64,000 nucleotides of DNA from Steinernema hermaphroditum. Lineage: Eukaryota > Nematoda > Chromadorea > Rhabditida > Steinernematidae. A program made the translations under genes and the position numbers. This document shows, one piece after another, positions 11,103 through 24,095 of this stretch. How positions within the stretch are numbered: position 1 is the first letter of the stretch; each line of letters opens with the position of its first letter. The DNA lies in assembly GCA_030435675.1 (NCBI GenBank), contig CM059625.1, positions 7,440,001 to 7,504,000 of the forward strand. The letters are read 5' to 3'. The notes under the pieces are model-generated. The model was not told where the DNA came from. It worked only from the letters and a program-made list of their open reading frames with translations, and made no database searches.

Positions 11103-13548
11103 ATGAGTGAGGACAATAAGTCACACACGCTCGAATTCGCATCTGCCGAGTTAACAAAATTCTTCGACGATCTCATTGCTGCTGGAAACGCACAACCTGT
11201 AGAAAACAATGGGCAAAGGGTACTTTCCTTAGCTGTGCCATGCAACAAACGTTTTTTTTAAGAAAGTGAAGGTCTTCCACATTGGTTCGTCGTTGTTCAA
11301 GGAGGTCCCCAAAGATCAACTAGTTGATGTGTACGAAGCTCTCATGGCTCATTTACCAGCATACTACGAGCTTCGTCCAGAACACCGAGAGTGGAAAATT
11401 AACGAACACGACGCCAAGCAGTTCATGACTCAGGTGGACATTGCCGTGTTTCGATTGACCATGTCGTTGTAGTGTTTTCTTGATTTCCTGAATAGCGCTT
11501 GGGGATCTCCGATCGCTCGTCAGATGCAAAGAGATTCGCACTCTCAAGAACAGAACGAAAACGAGTCGGAGGAAGAGATAGCCAAGAGGAAGAGCCAGGA
11601 CGCCATTCGGCTGGATCAAGTGAGACGCATCCTGGATATCATTGTTCCCATGGATTTTTCGAGCCAAGAAAAATATTGGCGACACGCCTTTGTCATGTTG
11701 AGATTGAAATCATACGAAGAGGAGTTTGTGAATTTTGTCGCCTCGAAAGCGTCGAAGGGAGAGGCCAGGTTCGTTTCTATCTTTTTTCTTCTCTTTTTTC
11801 TTTCGTTTCTCATCTTTTGCTTTCAGTTGCGCAGTTCTCCACTTCTGTATACGCAATGAATACCTGAGCAAGTACATCAGAGGCCTCAAGCTCATCATGC
11901 AGGCATGTCTGATTGGTGCCGTCAGTGGCAGCGTTCTGGAAGCTTACTTCGCCAGTTTGCCGAAAGATGAAAGGCGAAAAGCCCGAGCTCTTGTGGACTA
12001 TTTGAAAACATTGAGGGAGAACCCGAAAGAGTATTTTGAAGCTCTTAGACATTATCTCGGGAATCCTGAGGCCGCTGCGACTTTTCCAAATGTAGCACAA
12101 GAATTTCAAGAACAATTCGACAAATTCAAGGTGACCATGAACGAAATAATGAGGGCTCTTTCGTGTCGTAAGTATTGGGATGAAACTGACATAACTAAGG
12201 ACTGGATTACAGAACCGCCTCTTAACAACAAAATCGACCCGATATGGGCGAAAAAATGCGTAAAAGAGCACATACGTAAATTCTGCAGTGGGATCACTAG
12301 TGCTGAACAAATGCACGATCTGCTCCATAACGTCATATACCAACGGAGGGGATTGCGAGCCATGGCTGTGTCTCTGTTAAGGAAGGAAAATCTCGACGAA
12401 GAAGCGAATTATTATGAGCAGCTGGAATTTGCTCGGAACTACACACCACAAATTCCTATTCGGCAGGGCTGCATTGATCCCCGACTTTTTGTAACGCTTC
12501 AATTTTTAGAGGACCGCAAAAAATCGAATCTATCTACGAAACGTTCGGAGATGCGGAACTTCTCTCGCTACCGCCAAGAGTCGAAGTAATCGTAGTGGAT
12601 AGGAATGCACGCGGAAGCCTCGTGAAAGCCTTCCGGTCCTTCGAAGAGGCGGCACTGTCGGACTTCCCATTTGCGGGAGTCGACGCCGAATGGACTGCTT
12701 ACCTTCCAGATGCACGGTATGCCTACTTCTTTCTGATGCTTGTCCACCAAATGCTCTAGGGCTTCTGTTCTCCAAGTAGCACTTGCCGATGTAATCTACA
12801 TATTTGACTTGGACTCGCTGTCGCGAGATCAAAACGAGAGACTTTTTAAGGCGTTGTTTGGCAATGAGAAATTGATCAAGGTCGGCTTCCAGTTCAATGA
12901 GGATCTATTGAAGTTACGAAAAGTGTCGCCAAAGGTCGAATTCCTATACGCTCCCCGTTCGCTCATCTGCATCAGTCTCCTCATTGCAACGGTAGAAAAG
13001 CGCATCGACAATAAATGACAACTCGAACTTCTTCAGGTCGCTACTTTGGCAGGAGAACGCAATGAAGCTATCATAAATGTTCCAAGGAACGAGAAGAAGG
13101 ATAGAGAACAGGTTGCGATCTGCACCATCGCCGCCAAACTGAAGTGAGCAAAATCTGTGCTACTCCAACTCAAATGTCACACTGTTCAGAGGACTTGGTC
13201 TGTCTAAACTTCTCAAAGAATTTACGGGCTTAGGATTGGATAAGTCAGAGCAGTGCTCTGTTTGGACACGACGACCTCTGCGTCATGCACAGGTAGCGGT
13301 CAACGCATGTTCCGTTACTAAGTTCACTTCAGATTCGATACGGAGCCCTTGACGTCTATAGTCTGGTGATAATGGTGGAAAAATGCTTGAATCTGTGTTC
13401 CAGGTGGGAAGAAAATTTGATCTCACTAGTTGCCCACGATTATGTCACTCCCGTCTCCATGCCGTTGCTCTTTTCTGTCGACTGCGATCCCAATCTGTAT
13501 CCTCGCATTGACATCTTGACAATGCTCGCTGAAATGAAGACTCAGTGA
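11103..13548 (+). CDS. MUT-7/EXD3-type DEDDy 3'-5' exonuclease with a frame problem
   Basis: RNase D-like exonuclease resembling nematode MUT-7 (transposon silencing and small-RNA amplification) and vertebrate EXD3. A helical N-terminal half (ALMAHLPAYYELRPEHREW, VDIAVAWGSPIARQM, LRHYLGNPEAAATFP) precedes the nuclease domain. Motif I is FAGVDAEW (Asp-x-Glu), motif II is GFQFNEDLLKL and motif III is IRYGALDVYSL (Tyr-x-x-x-Asp), so all acidic residues are present. Introns are 44-50 nt and in frame, except that the frame before and after 12518-12523 (six A) does not match. Either one base is missing from the A run, or a 134-nt intron (12376-12509) is removed. The coding frame stops at 13548, soon after the nuclease domain, with no Mut7-C domain seen. 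MUT-7 versus a general EXD3 homologue cannot be decided by eye. Confidence 0.78.
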
Positions 13549-13740
13549 AGAAAATACCAAAGATCTACTGTGCACTCATTCAGTGTACACTCGACGATCC
13601 TGAATTCAAGGTAAATATATTAATTAAATATGAACATATCAAAACTACGGTAAATTATTATATTACTTCACCATCGTTTATCTAATCACTGTAAATTGTA
13701 TGCGTACGAAGATGATAAATTTATTTTCACATTTTTTCCC
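13549..13740. other. Convergent spacer, AT-rich
   Basis: Short AT-rich gap between the 3' ends of the exonuclease gene (plus) and the ligand-gated channel gene (minus). Nothing else was seen. Confidence 0.5.
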
Positions 13741-16700
13741 TCAGAGATCATCGTTTGCGTACTTCACATAATATATCCAGTAAAAGAGATTAAATATAAT
13801 AAATACAATAGGAAAGTAAACTCGGCTTCTTCTGTCGATGAGCTGTGCCAGTTTCCGGTTTTGTTCAACCCGTGTGAGCCTAGAGAAAAAATGGAACATA
13901 GAGCGATTAAGTGCATTGAACACCTTCATGGTTCTGTGTTCTTGACCATAATCTCATGAAAAGAATCTCATGCGATAGTGCCGCATTGTTATTTTCCTTT
14001 TAATGTTAAATAAAACTAGTGAACAACGAACCTTTCTTCGATGCGTTTTCTCTTCTTACTTGAGAGCATTCTGAGCTGTGAGCCTTCCCGCATTGAATAC
14101 GGATTTTGCCGTATGTCTCGGATTGTTTTTTTCTCGAGAAGAACATTCTGCACTTGGCTACCATCGGTCTCTACACTCATTTCGTATGAAGGCGTATTCT
14201 GTAATAGACGTTGATCGTGCGCTTCAGAAGCGCTAATACAACCTGTTTGCTGTAGTCGTCGATAAGCTGCTGGACTTGGGCAGTGAGTCCGTTGCTTTCC
14301 GACTTCTTCTCTTTAGGCTTGCGTCGGCAACAGTAGTTAACGACGGTGAATTCTATCATGGCGGAGAAAACGAACGTCATGCATGCACCCATCCACACAT
14401 CTATTGCTTTGACATACGACGCCTGGAAGGAACGTTTCTCCATATGTGCGAGGTCGCTACGAACAAACCTGAGGAAGTGCCATTCGAGCGGCTGAACTTT
14501 GCGTGGCGAGCGTGAGCAGTGTGGTAATGCTGAGCGACACACGACCCGGTACGGCCTCTACGTCAAGCCAGAAGGAGAACCTGAGGAAATCGGACGAATG
14601 TCAATGAAAATGCTTTTGAAAAAAATATGTGGAACCCAGAACAGAGGGCGATGACGTTGTTTTTGTAAGCTGATTGCATCTTTAGACCTCCTCGTATCGC
14701 GACAAAATTCTGTTTTTGATCACTCACCCATAAATGCTGACATAATATTTGTTTCTACCTAACATGAAATTTGTTGGTGAAACAAACTGCGTTCTCTAAA
14801 AAGCATGCGTCGAATCAGAAAATGAATTGACTACGATGAAATGGAACGATTTTTCCATTGATCTCGGTGAGTGCAACAAATAAGACCAAGGAACACAATT
14901 AGCCTTCAAATCGACGCCCAGAGAGTGGATTTTCAAGATTAGCGGAAGTAGTTGAGATGCGGCGAGAGAAATCGCGGTTCATATTTGCACATGTCGTGGA
15001 CTTGCATAAACGAAGTGCTGGTTGAAGTAGAATCAATTTTCAAAGACTAGACAGCATCGAGAGCACATAATTTATTTTTGAAGGGATGGTGCTAATCTGC
15101 TCGAGAATGAAAACGATCAAAAAGGAGCGGAAACGCTTTTGATTTATTAATTGAAAGTTTTCTTGCAGAGGTGATTGATGCCTTATATTTTTGTCTGTCT
15201 CTGCTGAGTTTTGCTTTTTCTCTCTTTTTTTATTAGGCTAGCAGCAAACGCTTTCAGTCGTAAAACATTATGTGGGTCCTAAGTTGTTTGTAATTAGGAG
15301 AGTGTGTCAGTGTTCCGAGTGAACGAGTATTTTAGGGTTTATACAACTTGAGTCCCTCTCACTCACCACGAGATCACAACAATGAGTGCAGTCGGGACGT
15401 AGCTTTGAATGATGTGGTGCATAATCTCTCGATCAACGAGAAATTCGGCAGTCGCACATGACCACACCCCTGTAGCACCATTTTTCACACTGAACAATGG
15501 TTGTCGTTACCTGTCGCGTAGGTGTCGTTTCGGAGACCGGGCTTTATCAAACGCAAACGCATGTCGGGCATCCGGATTTCTTCGTTCGTCTCGACTGGAT
15601 TGTGCCCGTTCCAGTTGATTAATAGTTGTTCGTAATCATATGCATCTAAGACAAACAACTCAGCACAAACGCGAATCAAAACACTCACAGCTGAGAATTC
15701 GGAGAGTGCAACTCTGCGAGTCCAACGGATATCGGGCCAGGTTCTGCATGCAGATCACCGTCAGTGATATTCTGAACAAATTTTAATTACAACTGTCGGT
15801 GAAGCACTCTGACTGACAAGAAACTCTGTTCTGGAATTCGTCTGCTTTTATTATATGAGCATGCTTGAGTATGGGATGCAAGATCAAACCTCAATAAATG
15901 CAACCACGTCTGTGCTGAGCTGTTTTGTATTAAGTACGGAGAAAGGTATTGCTTAGTGGACTTCGACAAATAATTTTGATCTGTTTGTGCTGATGATGTT
16001 TTTATTTTCTATACTCTTTCCCAAGCCTATTTAGCGTGTTCAACGTGCCACGGAAACCTAAGCCAATAAATACTTAGAAGAGATTGCGACAAGGAACATT
16101 TTTGCTCGAAAGCTGAGTGGATATCCAGAGACGGAGTACGTGATGTACCTATGCCCATCGCGTAAAATAAAAGAGAAAACATGCTCCGTTAGATGATATT
16201 GAATTTAGTGTTTCATTTTAAATGGCCTCCATTTAGCCTGAAGGAAAACGGACTCCGCCGCATCCCGTGATTGACATTGTTTTGAAAAAGCACACTCACC
16301 AGTGATGTAGTATTTTTTGCAGTTGTGGATGACATGTTCCACGACGAAAATCTAATTAACTGCGCTAGCAGAGAAACGCAGTTTCAATTCCCTCACAGCC
16401 AAATCCCCTTTGTTCGATCTTTGATTGGAGTTACTTTTCCTCCGATACAAATTCGGTTGTGCATGGAACTTCTGGAATGGTCGTCCTGCGACGACATCAC
16501 TATACTCCCCCGAAATTCCCTAAGGCCATATTTTTGCTGAGGAGGGCCCATATCCGGGAAGAAGTGTCCGCTTCTCCATATTACACTAATCGGGTGAGAC
16601 GTACCTACAGTCGTACCAAACGGTTCCATTAGGATAAATCCAGACGAGGAAGTTGGGCGAGGTGACGTCGTGGAACTCGGAGGTGCGCGCGTTCGCGAAG

Positions 16701-17416
16701 TAGAGGTCCGGGTGCCATATTAGGTTGAAGAGATGGGGGTCTTTGACGAGAATTCGTCGGGTCCCGTTGTGTCTGAGCCGTTCGTCGATCCACTGCTCTT
16801 GGAAGTAGATATCAACTTGGAAGTCCTGCAAGGCAGTCGTCAAAGGCGTTAATTGAGATGCTTCGCACACCATTGACTGCGCGCGAAACGAAGACATCCC
16901 CTCGATGTACATCTGAATCGTGACGGTCGTCGGCTTATCTGAAACTTCAAGTGATTGCAGCAGAGGAGCTTTCGCTGTTTTCATCAATCAGTTTTCCTTG
17001 TTTTCGCTCCTAGCAAGAATAATATATTCACTTTTTAATTTTTAAACCCTATGGGAGCTAGCTGATATGCTCGTGTGTGGAGTCGTGTGCCAGGGGAGAG
17101 AAGAGGTGCGCGAAAGAGTTAATCATAAATGTTGCGAGCCGAAGAAGAAGAAAAGAAAAGAATAGAAGAGTGGCTAGGATGAATGGGAAGGAAACACTTA
17201 GCAACAATTCCGGGACAATGGGCCCCGCAGCGCCTGTGGAAGTGTTCAGACCGGTTAAGGGAAGGGTCCGTTACCGATGAACTGTGTCGGGTACGCATTT
17301 TTGTTGTATCCCCTGCTGTTGTTGAGGATGGTTTCAATACTGCCAGATTCGAAGCCCTCTATCGCCGTTGACAGTGACACAACGAGGAGAAGCGACGAGA
17401 AGAATCTGGCTGGCAT
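13741..17416 (-). CDS. Cys-loop ligand-gated ion channel subunit (LGC class)
   Basis: Pentameric ligand-gated channel subunit, most like nematode amine/GABA/glutamate-gated chloride channels. A signal peptide (MPARFFSSLLLVVSLSTAIEG) starts at 17416. Exons then give TVTIQMYIEGMSSF, an extracellular exon with HPDLYFANARTSEFHDV and WIYPNGTVWYDCR, and the Cys-loop CMQNLARYPLDSQSC with the standard 13 residues between cysteines. Loop F/C follows (SYAYDYEQLLINWNG, TGVWSCATAEF). M1 is IIQSYVPTALIVVISW, M2 is VPGRVSLSITTLLTLATQ and M3 is VKAIDVWMGACMTFVFSAMIEF. A loop of roughly 100 residues precedes M4 (RVYFPIVFIIFNLFYW). The usual PAR at the inner end of M2 is PGR. Pro at -2' argues for anion selectivity. 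The ligand cannot be told from sequence. It lies downstream of the cadherin on the same strand. Confidence 0.92.
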
Positions 17417-18138
17417 CGGTCCTCGCGGGAATCCAGGAAGGGTCAACTTCTCCGATTTGACATTCTTCTGAACGAAATATTTTTCGAAGAGGCGGGAAAG
17501 GGAGAACCCGGTCTGGAAACAAGTAGAGCACGCCGATGTCATAGTGCCCGGCTTGGCCGACTCCGATTATATAGGCGCCGCCCATAGGCCTTGTCTTCAA
17601 GACGGTTGTCCAAATCTTTTGAATATCCGCTTCTCGGTTCTAGTGCGGAGGTCTCCGCCCGCCAAACGCTACAATCCTCTGATAGTTAGCCATAATAGGC
17701 CAATCAACATCTCTTCATAGGTATCGTGGCGGTCGCTGTTGTTTGTGTTTAAAAAGCCAATTTGCGCCCGAGTTCGTAATTAAGTGAATAATCCAACACG
17801 GGCCCGGTTTCTCGCTGGATGAACGGGTCCATACCCGATTCTAATGAAAAGTGGCATAGTGCCGGAGTTAGAGAGTTCCGGTGCGCGAAAACAATTGAAT
17901 TTATTTGTCACCGGAGACGTTCGATAAATTATTAACTGTGTTGTGAATGTCGGGACACCAAATATCAACTTTATTACCATAATTATTATTTCTTCGTTGT
18001 TGCAACCGTCAAAAAGGGGCCGAAGACTCATTCACACAGATCTCCTTATGTACAAAAGACACCACGAAGACGAAGAGCGGAGAAAGACAGAAGCATCACT
18101 GTTGTCGGGGCAAAGGAACACGGATATGTATTAGCCTC
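17417..18138 (-). other. Spacer between cadherin and channel genes
   Basis: About 720 bases with no supported exon. It should hold the channel promoter and the cadherin 3' UTR. Short ORFs on both strands lack splice support and recognisable motifs. Confidence 0.4.
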
Positions 18139-21100
18139 CTAGTGTCTTTGTTTTGAGCGGTTCTCGTCGGATCCGACACATATCTTGACCTCCTGCACAG
18201 AGTAGGACGATTTCCGAGGTGTCGCCAGGCTGAGTTCCCTAAATAGGAAGTGAACACGTGGGTCCTCGATGACATCTTTCGAAGCACAATAAGAACATTC
18301 TATAATAACCCAACTGCGGTTTCTTTTCAGCTGTTTTTGTGGTTTCCTCTTTTCATTCCCCTTCTTGTTTTCGCTGTTTGTCCTCCAGCGACAAACTAAA
18401 GGGGGTGACGACGGGCTCCACTTTGTGTCGTTTCGCCGAAAACTTTCGACCAGTCACAAAAGATCCTCTACTCACCTCAGGGAACTCATAGATTGCGTGA
18501 GCACCGGTGGGGGCTGCTTGTAGCGGTGTGCCTTGTTGGCTCGTCCCTCTGCGATCTTCTGCTCCTCGATACGTCTTTTGGCGTTCAAAAACCTGGGATC
18601 ACGTATTGTTCACAATTGCGAGGGTTAACTACTCACCCAGCTCGGTAATAACAAAGAACAAGACCGAACACGACGAGGATGGCGACCATGAGAAAAGCGA
18701 AAACCGAAACCAAAATTACGAGGAGGCCAAAGTAGGTGGGCAGCTTGTACGCATCCATCTGAGGCACATCACCCTGAAATGTCATACTGATAGGGGATGT
18801 GCGGAGGTTCTTACATTGTGCAAGTTGAGCTTTGCAAGTTTTGGATTCCTGGAACTCAGTGACTTCTTTTCAATGAGAGTGATGGCTTTTTCCGGAGGTA
18901 TTATCTCTTTAGTGGTCTCATTGAGTACGAGATAGCCGAGCTGTGCGGCGTCTCGGACAATTTCTCCGCCGGAGTGAGCGTATCTCAGAGACTCGACGAC
19001 CATTTTGCAAGAAATCGCTTCTTCCAAGGACCTGAATTCCATTGTGAGAAATGGTTGTTTCTATCAACTGTGTATACTCGGAAATGTCGTCCAGGAAAGC
19101 GGAGTCGATGCTTAAAACGCTCTGGTCCAGGTTGAACAGCACCACCTCAGACTGGTCGTAAACAAGGACCCTTACGACCGCGTGTCCTAAGTTAGCGTTC
19201 TTGTCAGCGCTATCCGCAGACACAAGACCGATTTCGAATCTTCCACCGATAAAGTCCTTGACCGATTGGCCCAAAGTGATTTCTCCGGTGCGCTCGTTGA
19301 TGTTAAAGATTCGCTGCACAGGACGCACGTGGCCCTTGTAGTTGAAAGTCACCGTGTCGATATAATACGCAACAGATTCTAAATAGGGCTCGTTTCTCGA
19401 TCGTCAACCTGGAACACTTACTCTCGCCATCGACAGAGTCTGGATCTTTCGCATGCACTGTCGTCAGATGGCGGCCGGCTTCTGCCGTGGTTTCTACTAG
19501 GACTGTGTACAGCTGCTGTGAAAACAAAGGTCCATTATCGTTTCTACAAGATGCATGTTGTCTAAGGCTTGACAGACTTTGTCTTACACATCAGCAACAA
19601 ATATCGTGACCAAGGCTTCATCAAAGCTTTCGTCCTCTTTCAACTCAGGGCTATTGGAGGCCAAAACGTGTAATCTGCAATGTTTCTATGACTTATAAGC
19701 AAACGGTCGCTTGAAAGGGTTTGCACTGACAACAATGGCAAATTGAAAAAGAAACCAACTCGTATTTGTTCGTCCTCTCTCTGTCAAGCCCTTTACTCAG
19801 GCGGAGAACACCGCTCTTCTTGTCCAGATCGAAGAATCCTTCATAAGAGTCTCTCAGCTGGTAATAAACAGTGTCCGATTCGTCCGCATCCTCTGCCTTC
19901 AGTCTGGCCAGAACCTTTCCAACTGATTCATTCTCAAATACTTCGATTGTTATGTCCTTTTCAACAAACTTCGGAGTGTTGTCGTTGACGTCCGCCACTC
20001 TGATTTCGATGGCCTTCAGTGCCAGCAATCCTCCACTTTCAGCGTTAACCATAAGCTGAGAAGATGTTATTAGTATTTATTTGGAAAAAAGAGGCCATAA
20101 TACCATGTGACGATCGCTTTCCTCGGCATCGAGGGAAGCGATTACGGTGATCTCTCCGGTTTCAGCGTCAATCGAGAATTTTTCGGTGGTGTTCTGATAT
20201 TTTTCAGTTTCAGAGTTCCAGAAGGAGTATGAAAGGGCGCAGCCGCTCGATGTGTCTGCTTGCATAACGCCTATTTTCTCAAACTTTTGATTGTTCTAAA
20301 GTTTAGTTGCCACAACGTCTCGACTTCCCTAACACGTTTTACCTCATTGAGGAAGAACACAATCGACTGGTTCTGCGAGAAGGTCGGCTGACACCGCGAG
20401 GTTGCCGAGATAGAGAGCGAGATGGGGATCGACGCACTGTTCTTTCCATCGCGGACAATCGCTGCGAATTGATATTTTCCGTCCAGCCCCAGAAGGCTTT
20501 GTGTGGTAATGATTCTCCCGAGGGAATCGATGTGGAGTGCTGCTGCCAAGTGGTCTGAGAGTCCGTTCATCATAAGCGACAAAGTCAGATTGTCAGCGTC
20601 TGGGTCATACGCCTAAGTCGTACTAGGTTAAATGTTTCGGCTTTGCCTGTCTACCTCTAGCTTTGCAACGAAAGTGCCTATGGGGCTGTTTTCCATGACG
20701 GTTGCCGTGAGCGAGGGTTGTTTAAAGCCGGGTTCATTGTCATTCTCGTCGAGAATTGCAACGCGAACCTATTCAAGTGCTCCATTTTAATGAAAAGAAA
20801 ACAAAGCGGGCATACCGGGACAACTGCTGCGCCTCCAGACGAATCGTTTGCCCTCAAGAAGAACATAATCTGGGGAATTTGTTCTCGGTCCACGGACGAC
20901 AAAAGTCTAATAGATCCCTACAAACAATGCTTTCAATAGTGCTGCAGCGCTTGGGGCAAACCTTATTGGTAACTGCAATGAGTCCTTGACTGTTTGGCCC
21001 ATCGATGATACTGTAAGTGAGCTCGTCGTCGTCAACGGCCTTGATTCGGCCAGCTTCAAAATTGACATCGTTGTTTTCTAACACACTCAGTTCATATGAG

Positions 21101-24095
21101 TGCTGTTCGAAATGCGGGGGAGTGTTGATCACCGGAACTACTTTTACAGAGATGACGGACGTGGAGCTCGTTTGAGAGCGAACATGGGTTGAGGTGATGA
21201 CAAGGTTCGTCGATGAAATGCCTTTGAGGGAAGCGATCGTTGTAATAATGCCTTAATTCCAGGGATTATCCTTGTTTCTGATTTAGAGCTGTGCACCTGT
21301 GGTCTTGTTGATGGAGAAGAAGTGGCGGTCGTTGACCAGTGTGAAAGTCACTTCGTTGTCGTGTTGCAGAATCGCCGATGCCTGGTTTACGGTCATCATA
21401 TAAACGAAAGAGCCAATGGGAAGACTGTCGGCAAGCACGATTTCTGTTTGCAAACGGCTCGCCGACACTCTCTGCTCCGGCTTCATCTCCATTTCCACTG
21501 GTTCAATCCAGATGATCAGATTCGCTGATTTGAGAGAGTTACCATAAGGTGAAGGTATTGATAAGGTAGCTTACTGTAATCGGCTCCCTCAAGTGGATGA
21601 GATGCATCATAGACTGAGATGGATAGGTGAAAGGACATTAGGGTGGCATCGAAAATCGGCTGCGCCAGGATCAGCGAGCCGTTTTGGACTCCCTCGTTAG
21701 CGAAGACGAAGTACTCGGTAAGGACCTGTGAGTCTGCGATTCTATTTCCCAAGATGTCGAACACCTCGACTCCACTAACGGAATAGCGCAGCATGGCGCC
21801 TACATCAGGATCTGTCGCCTTGAACGTGTAGACGACGGTGTTCATGGCGGCAGCTGAACCGTCGTTCATGAATGAATTGTCGTACAAAAGAAACCTGACC
21901 TTGATCGAGCTTAACATGTTGGGCCAAATGGGTCGAAAATCTAGCCGGAACAGAGCCTATTCCTTTAATGGTCACATTAACTGTGCATAGATCCACTTTA
22001 GAAGTTTGGCCCAACGACGTGGCAGTTACCTAAAGTCCAAAATGCCACACGACGATTCCACACGGTCTACCTTAATCGCATAATTCTGAGTCTCTTCTTG
22101 CAGAGCACCAATGTACACGAGAGTGCCGTTTTTGGGGTCCACAGAGAAGACACCAGCGCCACATTCTGAAATACGGTAGAATACGTCGCTATCAGATAGA
22201 GCTCTCAGCTGTCCAACATAGTTGGTCCCCGGTTCGACCGTAAATTCGTATATTGACTAAAAAGAAATTAGTCAGATCTTCAATGGAAGGGAAGGGCTGA
22301 AAACCTTTTCGAATTCGACCATTTCCATTCCATCAGTGTTTTGTTTCCGCATGACATTAACGACGACAGTGGCCATATCAGGCTTATTTTTTCCATCGGA
22401 CACCAAGACGGTCAGGTTAAACGTCTCACCCAAACTTTCAACAGTAAGCCATTCGGGTCGCTGAGGGTGGTCTTATACGTTTATATGATAGGCTCGTTGG
22501 GTTTCTTACCTGGATGGACAGAATTCCTTCCTTTGGGTCGATTCCGAAGAGCGAAGTGTGATCACCCAGAGAATAAATGAGTTCATCCGAGTCGAGGTCG
22601 ACGGCTTCCAAGTGGATGATCTGATCCATCACTGACGCGTTTTCTGTTGCGTTTGCGTAGTAAATACTCTGTTTAAACTTCGGAGCGGAAAGGTTCTTCC
22701 GGGTAAAGCGAACTTCAATTGGGTACTGATGCGAGGAGGAGGTGTGCGCGGGATCCAGAATTCGGAGAACAAGGACCACAGTCTTCGGTGCTTTTAAGCA
22801 GTCGTCCTCAAGGCACTCATTTGCCCAGAGTTCGATCTCATTTCTAGCCACTTGGAGCGAAAATCTGAAAATATGAATTTAGTTGGACATCGCCTTTCAA
22901 TTTATACACCTTTCTGAAAACGGGCCGAAGAGTGTGTAGACGAAGTGTGATTCGTTGAAGCCAGGATTGTTCATTGCCATTGTGAGAAGTCTCGTGCGCT
23001 CCGTAACAACTGAACATTCGGCCTCGAACTGATGATTGACTAGTTGCGGGATCGGGCGATCGAGCGAGTCTGCCACTATGGTCACTGCTTTTACTTCTGA
23101 TTCGCCAGTCACTTCGGAAAGTCCTCGAATCTGAACGGTGATAACATGAGTGGAACTCATTCAATTTAGGCTTGCTATGAAGCATAATACAAATAATATT
23201 ATTTTGAAAAACGTTCATTGATGGTTTGCTTGAGACATAAAAGTTTACCATTTGCTAGGATGGTCCAAGAGGAACAGTAGTTGCTCAGACTCTCGTGGTT
23301 TCACGATGCTTCACTATGTATTAGTCGATATTTCGTGAAAGGATTAAAACATAGAAAAGCGTATTCTGCGGTGCAATATCATTCATAGGAAACGAGTACG
23401 ACGGAAACTCTGGGTCATTCGTCTTAAAATTTGAGTACAGTTTTCTTCCGCGAACGAGTATTTTGTAAAAGGTAATTAAAATGATATGGAATATGTTGGC
23501 AAAACATCTCGCGAGCCTGATCATATAGGAAAAGGTACTGGAACAGGCGAGCAAAGAAGTTTACTTTAGTCACAAGTTTGACCGGAGGCACCGACGATTC
23601 TTACAGCCCTCTTAAAAGTAAATCTAACGAATAACTTTGCTATAAAATGGCTGTTTTGCGAACAAAATAGGATTCGCTTCTTATATGATTACCTCCAGAG
23701 TTATGTTTTTGTTCCTGTGGAGGGCATGTCTGTGTTTCAACACGACACTTATCGTTTGACCAGAAGCGACGACGGAGGGAAATAAAGCGAACTCCTTCGA
23801 GAACTCATTTGGCTCTAGCGACAGAATGACATTTCCACTGGCCTAAACACAGCGTTTCGTTCGCTTCCGAAAGCAAGTCAAATGTATTACGGATTGCTCC
23901 ACTTGTAGGGGCACGTCGAACACAATCGGAGATCCATCCTTCGCTGTCACGGGAATGTGGCCGAGCACTGGCTCATCAGTGAACAAGGCTGCAATGGGAC
24001 ACATTCAAAATGGGTATTTTAAGTGGAAACTTGCCGAGAACAGGGAATAGTTTAGAGGAAATAATAAAAAGGATGACAGCGAGTGAAAAAGTCAT
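18139..24095 (-). CDS. Multi-repeat cadherin, single-pass adhesion receptor
   Basis: Calcium-dependent adhesion protein. It starts MTFSLAVILFIISSKLFPVL (signal peptide, ATG 24095-24093), joined through a 46-nt GC-AG intron to ALFTDEPVLGHIPV. At least seven cadherin repeats can be followed by their calcium motifs. Examples are AVDLDSDELIYSLGDHTS (near 22.6 kb), ATDPDVGAMLRYSVSG (21.8 kb), AVDDDELTYSIIDG (21.0 kb), DENDNEPGF (20.7 kb), DVNDNTPKF and AEDADESDTVYYQLRD (19.9-20.0 kb), and HAKDPDSVDGE (19.4 kb). One membrane span (FGLLVILVSVFAFLMVAILVV, about 18.7 kb) is followed by a tail of about 80 residues in three exons ending ENRSKQRH at 18139. No EGF or laminin-G modules were noticed. The tail does not look like a classical catenin-binding domain. 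Several internal exon borders are uncertain, so the repeat count is a minimum. Confidence 0.88.

Noticed and set aside
12491..12509. 19-nt GT...TTTTTAG segment as a micro-intron fixing the exonuclease frame
   Set aside because: Its length does not restore the needed phase. A base loss in the A run or a 134-nt intron does.
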